Assembly: GCA_015067545.1 (NCBI GenBank)
Contig: SVMG01000009.1
Location: 1 to 64,000 of the forward strand
Length of the DNA stretch: 64,000 nt
Reading direction: 5' to 3'
Source: Oscillospiraceae bacterium
Lineage (GTDB): Bacteria; Bacillota; Clostridia; Oscillospirales; Oscillospiraceae
Position numbers and translations under genes: made by a program. Positions within the stretch are counted from its first letter, which is position 1, and each line of letters starts with the position of its first letter. The notes below the pieces were generated by a model, which was given only the letters and a program-made list of their open reading frames with translations, made no database searches and had not been told where the DNA came from. Below are positions 53,400-60,733 of the stretch, in pieces.

Positions 53400-54185
53400 A
53401 TGCAATGCACAAAGCTCAAAACTTATATGGAGACCGGAAGGGTGGTGTTCCTCCCTGCCCGGGCCATTCGGCCCAACCCCGCCCAGCCCCGGCAGGTGTT
53501 CAAGGAGGATGCCCTGACGGAGCTGGCTGATTCCATCCGCCAGCACGGTGTTTTGCAGCCCCTGTCCGTCCGCCGCAGCGGCACAGGCTACGAGCTGATT
53601 GCCGGAGAGCGGCGGCTGCGTGCGGCGCAGATGGCAGGCCTTTCTGAAATCCCCTGCATCGTGATGAACATGGACGAGCAGGAATCCTCCCTGGCTGCCA
53701 TGGTGGAAAATCTGCAGCGGCAGGACTTGGATTTTGTAGAGGAAGCCATGGGCATTTCCCGGCTGATGGATCTGTGCTCCATGAGTCAGGAGCAGGCCGC
53801 CCGGCATTTGGGCAAAAGTCAAAGTGCCATCGCCAACAAATTGCGGATCTTGCGCCACTCGCCCCAGGTGCTGGAAGCCCTGCGTCAAAGCGGCTTGACG
53901 GAGCGTCACGCCCGGGCTTTGCTGAAATTAAACGACGAGGGCGAAAAAATGCGGGCCATCGCCGTCATTGCCCGATTGGGCATGAGCGTTGCCCGGACGG
54001 AGCGGTACATAGCAGATCTGCGCTCAGACCAGCTGGAGCGAAACCGGGGCGTGAATGTGGGAGCATTTCTCAACAATCTGAACCAGTCCCTCCAGCGCAT
54101 CCAGCTGTCCGGCATTTCCGCCATTTCCGAGCGCCGGGAGACGGAAAACGAGATCGTGCTCACCATTACCATTCCCAAAGGGTAA
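53400..54185 (+). CDS. ParB/Spo0J/Noc family DNA-binding protein
   Basis: The 261-residue protein has the ParB N-terminal CTPase domain (about 15-110; IRPNPAQPRQVFKEDALTELADSIRQHGVLQPL and GERRLRAAQMAGL), the helix-turn-helix parS-reading region (about 125-190; SQEQAARHLGKSQSAIANKLRIL and LTERHARALLKL), and a C-terminal part for dimerisation. No parA, soj or gidB gene is beside it and no parS-like palindrome was noticed nearby, so it could be a Noc-like or orphan ParB. AAGGAGG precedes the ATG; the upstream open frame is spurious. Confidence 0.9.
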   Translation: MQCTKLKTYMETGRVVFLPARAIRPNPAQPRQVFKEDALTELADSIRQHGVLQPLSVRRSGTGYELIAGERRLRAAQMAGLSEIPCIVMNMDEQESSLAAMVENLQRQDLDFVEEAMGISRLMDLCSMSQEQAARHLGKSQSAIANKLRILRHSPQVLEALRQSGLTERHARALLKLNDEGEKMRAIAVIARLGMSVARTERYIADLRSDQLERNRGVNVGAFLNNLNQSLQRIQLSGISAISERRETENEIVLTITIPKG

Positions 54186-54189
54186 CCTA

Positions 54190-54310
54190 CTCGCCTCCCC
54201 CTTGAGGGGAGGTGGACGGAATCTTTGATTCCGGACGGAGGGGTGTCAGGCTGCGGCACAACACCCCTCAGCCTCACTTTCGTTCGGCAGCTCCCCTCCA
54301 GGGGAGCCTT
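54190..54310. repeat. Family A multi-hairpin element, copy A15
   Basis: The helices are CCTCCCC/GGGGAGG, CGGAATC/GATTCCG, the central stem GGGGTGT with ACACCCC, and GCTCCCC/GGGGAGC. It starts four bases after the parB stop codon. Confidence 0.85.
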
Positions 54311-54328
54311 ATGCCATGCGCAAAATCA

Positions 54329-54354
54329 GCCCCCTTTACACAAGGGGGCCTTTT
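54329..54354. terminator. Terminator between parB and the alaX operon
   Basis: The stem GCCCCCTT / AAGGGGGC (54329-54349) is followed by TTTTCT on the plus strand and preceded by AAAATCA. Confidence 0.75.
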
Positions 54355-54365
54355 CTGAGATTTCC

Positions 54366-55508
54366 TTATTCAAAAAACTTCAAGATTTCCGCCTTGGCTG
54401 CCCGGACAGTACCCTGCTGGAACTGGGGCTTGCCGCCGCCGCGGCCGTTCAGTGCGGCAGTCATGGCCTTATTCAGCTCCCGCAGGTCGCCGTCGCGCTG
54501 AGCAAGGCAGTAGCCGTAATTCCCCTCTTCCCCGGAAAGCACCGCCACCCGGCCGCCGCAAACATCGGCGATCTTATCCGCCAGCTGGCGCAGGCCGTTT
54601 CCGTCCAGCCCCGGCTCGAAGTGGAGTACATCACCATAGTTTACATAACATCCTGCAACCATGTCCAAGATCCGATTTTGCAGCCCCGTTGCCCGGCTTT
54701 TCTCCAATGTCAGGGCTTCATTCATCCGCAGCGCTGCCTCACCGGTTGCATGCATGGGCGCAGAAAACGCTTGGGAAACCTTGCGGTTTTCCTGAAAAAT
54801 GGCGGCAATATGCCTATACGCCCGTTCTCCGCACACCAGACCCAGCCGCACACCACCACGCAGAGCCGTGCAGGACAGGATTTTGATCAATCCCACCTCG
54901 CCTGTGGTTTTCACATGAATGCCGCAGCAGGCGCAGCTGTCATAACCCGGCACACGAACGATGCGCACCGGCCAGGGAAGTGAGCGCTTGGTGCGATAAA
55001 AAACCGTGGGCAGTTCCTCCGGGCTGGGGATCCAGCATTCCAGCGGAATATTCGCCCAAACCGCCTCATTTGCCCTGCGCTCGATTTCCATCAGATCATC
55101 CCAGGACACCGGGCCGTCAAAATCCACCTCCATCACATCCGCGCCCACATGGAAACCGGTGTTCATATAGCCGAATTTCTCGTGGAGCAGGCCGGAAATG
55201 ATATGTTCGCCGGTGTGCTGCTGCATAAGATCAAACCGCCGTGCCCAGTCGATCTCGCCCCGGACGGTTTCACCAACGGTCAGCGGCGCATCGCACAGAT
55301 GGAAGATCACTCCGTCCCGTTCTTGCACATCCAGCACCTTCACGCCGCCAAGCACGCCCAAGTCGGGGGCTTCTCCGCCCCCTTCGGGATAAAAAGCGGT
55401 GGCATCCAGGGTCACAAAACAGCCCTTTTCCGTCTGCTCACAGCCGGTAACCGTGGCCGAAAAAGCACGCAGATGGCAGTCCTCGTAATACAGTTTGCGT
55501 GTGTCCAT
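54366..55508 (-). CDS. Alanyl-tRNA editing protein (AlaX-L type)
   Basis: This 380-residue stand-alone editing factor is related to the AlaRS editing domain. It has an N-terminal beta-barrel (FYPEGGGEAPDLGVL), the zinc/editing motif QQHTGEHIISG (HxxxH) and CACCGIHV (CxxxH), then a C-terminal DHHA1 domain (about 250-380; GLRQLADKIADVCGGRVAVLSG and GRGGGKPQFQQG). It hydrolyses Ser-tRNA(Ala) or Gly-tRNA(Ala). ATG 55508 was chosen for its GGATGG site. It follows DUF2284 by one base and is last in a three-gene operon. Confidence 0.92.
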   Translation of the reverse strand: MDTRKLYYEDCHLRAFSATVTGCEQTEKGCFVTLDATAFYPEGGGEAPDLGVLGGVKVLDVQERDGVIFHLCDAPLTVGETVRGEIDWARRFDLMQQHTGEHIISGLLHEKFGYMNTGFHVGADVMEVDFDGPVSWDDLMEIERRANEAVWANIPLECWIPSPEELPTVFYRTKRSLPWPVRIVRVPGYDSCACCGIHVKTTGEVGLIKILSCTALRGGVRLGLVCGERAYRHIAAIFQENRKVSQAFSAPMHATGEAALRMNEALTLEKSRATGLQNRILDMVAGCYVNYGDVLHFEPGLDGNGLRQLADKIADVCGGRVAVLSGEEGNYGYCLAQRDGDLRELNKAMTAALNGRGGGKPQFQQGTVRAAKAEILKFFE

Positions 55509-55509
55509 C

Positions 55510-56058
55510 TCAGTTTCCATCCTTAAAAAACAGCAGTGACACCCATGTGACCACATTTTCGCCAAACTGGAACGGCAAGCCCAGCTCTTCCAGCAAAGGC
55601 AAAATGTTGATGCCGTGGCTCTCCACACAGGGGTGCATTTTTTCCGGATACCGACAGGGCTGGCCGTCCAAATAGGCACAGCGCTCACAAATGGCGCAGG
55701 CTTCCGTGGACAGTATGTAGGGTTCTATCCCCTGCTCCTTCAGCATTTCCTCCACCTGATCCGTGACCGCCTCATGCTCCGGCCGGGTGGCCAGGGTCTC
55801 GTAGATATTGGTAATGTCCGAGACCTCGGTGATGGTGGAGATCATCAGGCATTGGTCATAACCGCCGCATTTTTTCTGGCACTGCTCCACCGTACCAACC
55901 CCCGGGGGGCAAGCCCAGGTCTTGCCGTACATGGGGCACTCGTTTTCGCAGATCCAGCGGATGCGCCCGGCAAATTCCAGCTTTTTCGGGTCGATGAAAT
56001 CGCAGAAATACAGGGGCAGCTCCTGGAGCTTTTCCATTAATCGTGCCTTATCCATCAT
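55510..56058 (-). CDS. DUF2284 cysteine-rich metal-binding protein
   Basis: The 182-residue protein is rich in cysteines arranged as in DUF2284: ICENECPMYGKTWACPPGVG, CQKKCGGYDQCL and ACAICERCAYLDGQPCRYP, then HPCVESHGINI. These likely bind an iron-sulfur cluster or another metal; no reaction is known. The ATG overlaps the upstream phosphatase stop by four bases (ATGA), which fixes the start at 56058, and AAGGAG lies just before it. It is cytoplasmic, and tightly linked to alaX downstream. Confidence 0.88.
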   Translation of the reverse strand: MMDKARLMEKLQELPLYFCDFIDPKKLEFAGRIRWICENECPMYGKTWACPPGVGTVEQCQKKCGGYDQCLMISTITEVSDITNIYETLATRPEHEAVTDQVEEMLKEQGIEPYILSTEACAICERCAYLDGQPCRYPEKMHPCVESHGINILPLLEELGLPFQFGENVVTWVSLLFFKDGN

Positions 56059-56486
56059 GTTAACTCCTTCAAAATGCGGCTGCACCCCGCCACGATATCC
56101 TCATAGGTAGTATCAAAATTACCGCAGTACCAGGGATCAGCCACATCCCTGGAAAGCAGCGGCTGGCATTTTGCCGCTTTCTCCCCAAAAAGCCGCTGTA
56201 GATACCGCTTATTGGACGAATCCATATAGTATATATGGTCAAAATAGGCCAGATCTGCTTCTGTGATCTGCCGGGCGGCGTGGCCGTGACAGGAGATGCC
56301 GTGCTTTGCAAGCTCCCGCCGGGCGGGGGGATACACCGGATCGCCCAGCTCCTCCCGACTGACCGCCACGGATGCAATTTCAAATACATCCTCCCGGCCT
56401 GCCTTCTTCACCATGTCCTTCATTACAAATTCCGCCATAGGACTGCGGCAGATATTGCCGTGGCAGACGAATAGTATCTTGTGCAT
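56055..56486 (-). CDS. Low-molecular-weight protein-tyrosine phosphatase
   Basis: The 143-residue protein has the P-loop VCHGNICRSPMAE (nucleophile cysteine 8 and arginine 14) and the general-acid aspartate in DVADPWY, the full catalytic set of LMW-PTPs. Bacterial members act on tyrosine kinases of polysaccharide export or on protein arginine phosphate. No kinase gene is nearby. It heads a coupled operon with DUF2284 and alaX, a grouping with no obvious common pathway. Confidence 0.95.
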   Translation of the reverse strand: MHKILFVCHGNICRSPMAEFVMKDMVKKAGREDVFEIASVAVSREELGDPVYPPARRELAKHGISCHGHAARQITEADLAYFDHIYYMDSSNKRYLQRLFGEKAAKCQPLLSRDVADPWYCGNFDTTYEDIVAGCSRILKELT

Positions 56487-56542
56487 AACGCGCCCTCGCT
56501 TTCATTGGGGATATTGTAGCATGAAACCGAACGGATTGCAAC

Positions 56543-56571
56543 AAAGCCTTCTCCTTGAGGGGAAGGCTTTT
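56543..56571. repeat. Solo end hairpin of family A, copy A16
   Basis: AAAGCCTTCTCC and GGGGAAGGCTTT form a single hairpin equal to one end of elements such as A6. It lies between divergent genes. Confidence 0.6.
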
Positions 56572-56599
56572 GGGGGGACACCTTTCCCCCCAAAAAAAC

Positions 56600-56628
56600 T
56601 TGACTTGCGTTGGTAATTAACATATAAT
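56600..56628 (+). promoter_or_regulatory. Promoter of the lipoprotein gene at 56671
   Basis: TTGACT (56600-56605) and TATAAT (56623-56628) are spaced by 17 bases. Confidence 0.82.
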
Positions 56629-56670
56629 GGAAATGTATCCCCGTTCATTTTAATAAAGGAGGTTTTCCGA

Positions 56671-57276
56671 ATGAAAAAACTGTTGCTTCTTCTCGTGAGT
56701 GTGGTACTGCTTTTGTCCTTGTGCGGCTGTTCCGTGGCGAACGAGCCGTACACGGTAGAAGAAGGTTGGAGAACCTTCGAGATCGACCCGGGAACCGGCA
56801 CCATTACCCATAAGGAGGATGTCTTTCATTACGACATTTCCGGCACCCCCTATGGGTACACCGTCACTTTCACCTATCCCGATGGCTCTACTTATTTTGT
56901 GAAGCATGAGGAGCGCAATTCCGGTGCCCATGGCACATCCGGTCACAGCGAAAATTATGATTCCACGCGCTATGTAAGCGGATCGACATTGTATGATGTG
57001 CTGGAAGACGAATTGCCGCAGCCTTTGTTCCCCGGTAATCCGGCATTGGGCTTTTTGAAAATCCTCTTGGGCGTCCTTTGTTTGATCTTCCCCCGTATCT
57101 TCTGGTGGTTGCTGATCGGATGGCTGCTCAAAGATGCTGAGCCTGCTAAATACACACTGATCGTTTTCCGGGTCTTTGGTGCGCTTGGGATCGCCTCCGG
57201 ACTTATCACCTGCTTTGTCTCCGAATTTAGTTTTCTTGGGATTATCTTCGGTCTTATCGCAAGTCTTCTCTTCTGA
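56671..57276 (+). CDS. Lipoprotein with C-terminal membrane region (DUF6199-like)
   Basis: The 201-residue protein has a lipoprotein signal (LLLLVSVVLLLSLCGCS), an outside beta-rich part (about 25-110; GTGTITHKEDVFHYDISGTPYGYTVTFTYPDG), and two hydrophobic segments (about 128-152 and 167-200). The segment LIFPRIFWWLLIGWLLKDAEP is similar to what I remember of DUF6199 proteins, for which no function is settled. AAAGGAGG precedes the ATG. It stands alone, with its own promoter and terminator. Confidence 0.7.
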   Translation: MKKLLLLLVSVVLLLSLCGCSVANEPYTVEEGWRTFEIDPGTGTITHKEDVFHYDISGTPYGYTVTFTYPDGSTYFVKHEERNSGAHGTSGHSENYDSTRYVSGSTLYDVLEDELPQPLFPGNPALGFLKILLGVLCLIFPRIFWWLLIGWLLKDAEPAKYTLIVFRVFGALGIASGLITCFVSEFSFLGIIFGLIASLLF

Positions 57277-57314
57277 TACATGCCTGCGCCCATTGCAATG
57301 CAATCTTTTAACGA

Positions 57315-57342
57315 AACAGCCGCCTCTTGCGAGGCGGCTGTT
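57315..57342. terminator. Terminator between convergent lipoprotein genes
   Basis: The 12-bp stem AACAGCCGCCTC-TTGC-GAGGCGGCTGTT ends both the rightward lipoprotein gene and the leftward dlt-like operon. Confidence 0.85.
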
Positions 57343-57345
57343 CTC

Positions 57346-57852
57346 TTATTCCGTTATGATAACATACTGCACGGAGCTGACCACATCATTTTCCAGAATG
57401 ATGGTCAGCTTGCCGCTGCCCTTGGTCACCTCAAATGCATTGGTGCCGTTATAGTTTTCCGCGCCGTAGGCGGCTTCCACATCTGCCTTGGAAGAGCCGA
57501 TGCAGATGCCCTCATCGTTTTCCACCATATCGTCCACAAAGTACCAGCCGTAGACATAGTCCTTGTCGCCGATGGGATAGGTCTCCAAATAAAAGCTGCC
57601 GTAGCCGTAGCTCTTATCCAGGCCCTCAAAGGCACAGCTGGTGGATTCGCTGTAGGTCTTGGGTTCGCCCAGAGCCGCAACCACATCCGCAGCCGGGGCG
57701 TGCAGGGCAATTTTTGTACCCTTGTAAGTGAATGTGAAAGAGTCCTGCACAGGCTCGGTATTGTCCGGGGTGTCGGGGATATTGGGGGTTTCGCAGGCGG
57801 CAAAGCACAGCAGCATCGCCATAGCCAACAGCATTGCAATGATCTTTTTCAT
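57346..57852 (-). CDS. Lipoprotein, last gene of the dlt-like operon
   Basis: The 168-residue protein has a lipobox signal (MLLAMAMLLCFAACE) and a domain with two similar halves: YKGTKIALHAPAADVVAALGEP...SYGYGSFYLETYPIG and GICIGSSKADVEAAYGAENYNG. The ADVxxxxG pattern resembles BLIP/SmpA-like folds, but the family is not certain. It begins two bases after the SGNH gene, with its ribosome site AAGGAG inside that gene's last codons, so it belongs to the same operon. It presumably works on the outer surface with the acylation machinery. Confidence 0.75.
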   Translation of the reverse strand: MKKIIAMLLAMAMLLCFAACETPNIPDTPDNTEPVQDSFTFTYKGTKIALHAPAADVVAALGEPKTYSESTSCAFEGLDKSYGYGSFYLETYPIGDKDYVYGWYFVDDMVENDEGICIGSSKADVEAAYGAENYNGTNAFEVTKGSGKLTIILENDVVSSVQYVIITE

Positions 57853-57854
57853 AT

Positions 57855-58919
57855 TTACTCCTTGTTTTGTTCCATTTCTTTTTTGCGGTTGTGGTAAACT
57901 TCCGCTTTTTCTGCCCAAAGGGCGCTGATTTGCGTATCCTCTCTCCGATCCGGCACACCGCACTGCTCCTGCAATACCTTGCCGAACCAATCGGCGGCCT
58001 TTTCCGCGCCATACACATTCAGGTGCAGACCGGTATCGTAGGTGTCCGTGGACCAGTCGATGCCGATCTCCTCCTGATACTCCAGCATATTGATATACAG
58101 CAGGTCATTTTCTGCGGCATACTCCTCGATCTGCGCATCCCACTGGGGCCACCACACCGGGCTGAGGGCCGGGGCTTTGATCAGCACCAGCTGAACGCCC
58201 TTACTTTTGCACAGCTCGGTCATTTTGTCAAGATAGTACCAGCTGTTTTCGCCGAAATCGTAATTGACCAGGGGGCGCTCCACATGTTCATCCTCTAAAG
58301 GCTTCACGCCTGTCTGCATGAGATAGCCATTGTCGGATACCGTATCCCGCTTGAACCAGTACTTGAAATCCTCGGCAGTCAGCTGTGACCAGCGGTCGTG
58401 ATACCGCAAAAGAGGAAGCAGGTAGCTGTACATGGCTTCCTTTTCCTTCTCTTCCTCGGTCATGGAGGCATAAATGGAATCCCATTTGGATTTCGACCAG
58501 CGCATACCGTCCAGCGTCATGCGGTTGTAGGCCTCCCGCTGACTTTGGTCGCCGGTCGCCTTGGGGGTGTCGTACTTCATGGAAAGCACATTGAACACCA
58601 TCACCTTGGGGGTCTCGTATTGGAAGGTCTCTTCCATGAGGTAGTAGGACTGCCAAATCAGCTGCTGGGCACTGCCCCGGATATAGGAGGTGATGCCGTA
58701 TTTTTCCCACATGGTGATGGGGGAAAAGTTTTCGTAGACCTCGCAGTCGCCGATGAAGATCACATCATTGTTTCCTGCGTTGTCGTAATACTCAGAAATG
58801 AGTGCGCCCTCTTTGTGCTTGCCCACCATGTACTTGGGAACAAGCAGCGCTTGCAGGCAGAAGAGGATCACGCCTGCCAGAACCAGCGCCGAGAGCAATA
58901 AAGCAATTTTCTTCTTCAT
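57855..58919 (-). CDS. SGNH-like surface protein, DltD-like, with cysteine at the nucleophile position
   Basis: The 354-residue protein has an N-terminal anchor (about 5-25) and an outside SGNH/GDSL-like domain. Block I reads VIFIGDCEVYENFSP, where the usual GDS serine is cysteine. A late block DTGLHLNVYGAEKAADWF has the Asp-x-x-His-like ending. Such proteins partner MBOAT acyltransferases (as DltD, AlgX and PatB do) to pass the acyl group to a wall polymer. The gene lies nine bases after the MBOAT gene. Whether the cysteine is the acyl carrier or the domain is inactive cannot be told. Confidence 0.82.
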   Translation of the reverse strand: MKKKIALLLSALVLAGVILFCLQALLVPKYMVGKHKEGALISEYYDNAGNNDVIFIGDCEVYENFSPITMWEKYGITSYIRGSAQQLIWQSYYLMEETFQYETPKVMVFNVLSMKYDTPKATGDQSQREAYNRMTLDGMRWSKSKWDSIYASMTEEEKEKEAMYSYLLPLLRYHDRWSQLTAEDFKYWFKRDTVSDNGYLMQTGVKPLEDEHVERPLVNYDFGENSWYYLDKMTELCKSKGVQLVLIKAPALSPVWWPQWDAQIEEYAAENDLLYINMLEYQEEIGIDWSTDTYDTGLHLNVYGAEKAADWFGKVLQEQCGVPDRREDTQISALWAEKAEVYHNRKKEMEQNKE

Positions 58920-58927
58920 ACGCCCTC

Positions 58928-60493
58928 CTAGAACTGGTTGTAGATAAAGTCACTTGCATTATACCCGATGCCGTAGCTGCCCATAAGCAGAACGATCACC
59001 AGAAGTACAAACACAAGGATGTAACGAAGCACGGGTTTGTTCCACAATACTTCCCGGACACTTCCCTTTTTCTCCTGATACAGGCTCACGCAGAACATGA
59101 GTACGATACCGCCCAAAATAATGCCGTAATCCAACGCGGACAGCCCCAGCTTCATCAGCGTACCGTCCCAGAGAATTTGGAAATTGAAGGTGGTCACCAG
59201 AGAGCCCATGCGCCGGAAGTAGTCAGCCACATTGGGGAACAGATCCACGATGCGGATGAGATTCATCAGCAGGAACATGCGCAGGATCTCAAATGCGCCG
59301 TACCATTTCTTCTCTTTCCAGCCGAAGCGGTTGTGGAATTTTTCGTACAGGGGGTTCAGCTCTTCCGACACCACGATGACAAAGCAGTTCATCATGCCCC
59401 ACAGGATAAAATTGGGAGTAATGCCGTGCCAAATGCCGGTAACCAGCCAGGTGGCGATGGACGCCACATACACAGGCAGGCGCTTGCCGAAATTGCCCAT
59501 GGATGAGCGAGCCTTTTTGCTCAGCTTCAGCATGGGCTGGCTGACGGAAATGGGGTAGAAAATGTAGCTCTTCATCCACTCGCCCAGGGTGATGTGCCAC
59601 CGGCGCCAGTATTCGGCAATATTTTTGGAGAAGAAGGGCCGAACGAAGTTTTCCTCCAGCTTGATGCCCAAGGCCTGGGAAAGGCCGATGGTCATATCGA
59701 TGCCGCCGGTGAAATCGGCATAGATCTGCACCGCGTAGAAGAGCGTCAGCAGGAAAAATCCAACGCCGGTAAACTGGGGGCCACGCAGGGCGATCACCGC
59801 GGCGGCGATGCGGTCAGCGATGACCATTTTCTTGAAAAAGCCCCACAGCATACGCTGTAAGCCAAAGGAAAATTCCTTGCCGTCAAAGGCTTTGCCCTCC
59901 ACCAGCTGAGGCGCAAGATCCGCATGGCGGCTGATAGGGCCCTGCATCAGCTGAGGGAAATAGGACACGAACAGCAAAAGCTTTAAGGGGTTCTTCTCCG
60001 CCTTGTCCGTGGTGCGGTAAATATCCACCACATAGCCCATGCTCTGGAACATGTAAAAGGAAATGCCCAGGGGCAGACCCAGGGTCAAAAAGGACAGCGT
60101 CGTTCCCTGCGCCATGGTGCTGAAGGGCTCGACCAGCAAAAACTTGCACAGACCCAGCACCGCAAAATTGATCACCAGACAGACGATCATGATGATGCGG
60201 TTTTTGCTCTTGATGCGCGCCTTATATTCCTTTTTCTCCTCACGGGAGAGGATCTGCTTGTTTTCGGCAAGATAGGCTTCCTGCTTCGACAGATTCTTGT
60301 CCATCAGCAGACCGGCGAAATATGTGGAAACGGCGGTCAAGAGAATGAACGCCAGGTATTCCACACCGGCCATGAGGTAAAAGAACATACTGCCTGCCAA
60401 AAGCCAGCACCAGCGCGCCTTTTTCGGCAGGGCATAGTAGCCCAGCAGGATAACCGCCGCAAACAGCAGAAAACTTACGGATGTGAATTGCAT
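58928..60493 (-). CDS. MBOAT family O-acyltransferase, DltB-like
   Basis: The 521-residue membrane protein has about 11 hydrophobic segments. It has the MBOAT landmarks YYALPKKARWCWLLAGSMFFY at the start, YWRRWHITLGEWMKSYIFYP, and the catalytic histidine in VTGIWHGITPNF. DltB-type proteins take an aminoacyl group from a carrier protein inside and pass it outward. It starts two bases after the carrier-protein stop codon and is followed by the SGNH gene, matching the dltA-dltC-dltB-dltD set in a different order. Confidence 0.93.
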   Translation of the reverse strand: MQFTSVSFLLFAAVILLGYYALPKKARWCWLLAGSMFFYLMAGVEYLAFILLTAVSTYFAGLLMDKNLSKQEAYLAENKQILSREEKKEYKARIKSKNRIIMIVCLVINFAVLGLCKFLLVEPFSTMAQGTTLSFLTLGLPLGISFYMFQSMGYVVDIYRTTDKAEKNPLKLLLFVSYFPQLMQGPISRHADLAPQLVEGKAFDGKEFSFGLQRMLWGFFKKMVIADRIAAAVIALRGPQFTGVGFFLLTLFYAVQIYADFTGGIDMTIGLSQALGIKLEENFVRPFFSKNIAEYWRRWHITLGEWMKSYIFYPISVSQPMLKLSKKARSSMGNFGKRLPVYVASIATWLVTGIWHGITPNFILWGMMNCFVIVVSEELNPLYEKFHNRFGWKEKKWYGAFEILRMFLLMNLIRIVDLFPNVADYFRRMGSLVTTFNFQILWDGTLMKLGLSALDYGIILGGIVLMFCVSLYQEKKGSVREVLWNKPVLRYILVFVLLVIVLLMGSYGIGYNASDFIYNQF

Positions 60494-60494
60494 A

Positions 60495-60722
60495 TTACTC
60501 TTCCATCAGCCGTTCCACCAGGGCATACAGTGCCTGTGCGGAATTGAAGTTTTCGGGGGTCAGCTCCACAGCGGGGATCTGCACGTCGTACTCGGCATCG
60601 ATCTCCGCCACGATGGTGACGATGTCAAAAGAATCCAGCACCTTGTCGTCGATGAGGCCGGTTGCGGTCTCAAAATCCACCTCGGGGTGCAGTTCATTCA
60701 AAATATTCAGTAATGCTTCCAT
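60495..60722 (-). CDS. Acyl (aminoacyl) carrier protein, DltC-like
   Basis: The 75-residue four-helix carrier protein has the phosphopantetheine serine at residue 31 in KVLDSFDIVTI; the usual DSL is DSF here, a variant seen in DltC-type carriers. It should receive the aminoacyl group from the adenylation enzyme upstream and deliver it to the MBOAT protein downstream. AAAGGAG precedes the ATG, and the gene is packed tightly between those two. Confidence 0.92.
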   Translation of the reverse strand: MEALLNILNELHPEVDFETATGLIDDKVLDSFDIVTIVAEIDAEYDVQIPAVELTPENFNSAQALYALVERLMEE

Positions 60723-60733
60723 AGTGTTCTCCT

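Noticed and set aside
3820..54310. The many family A repeats as a CRISPR array or as ordinary terminators
   Set aside because: They are dispersed singly between genes with no regular spacers or cas genes, and they have five helices and lack a consistent T tract, so neither label fits.
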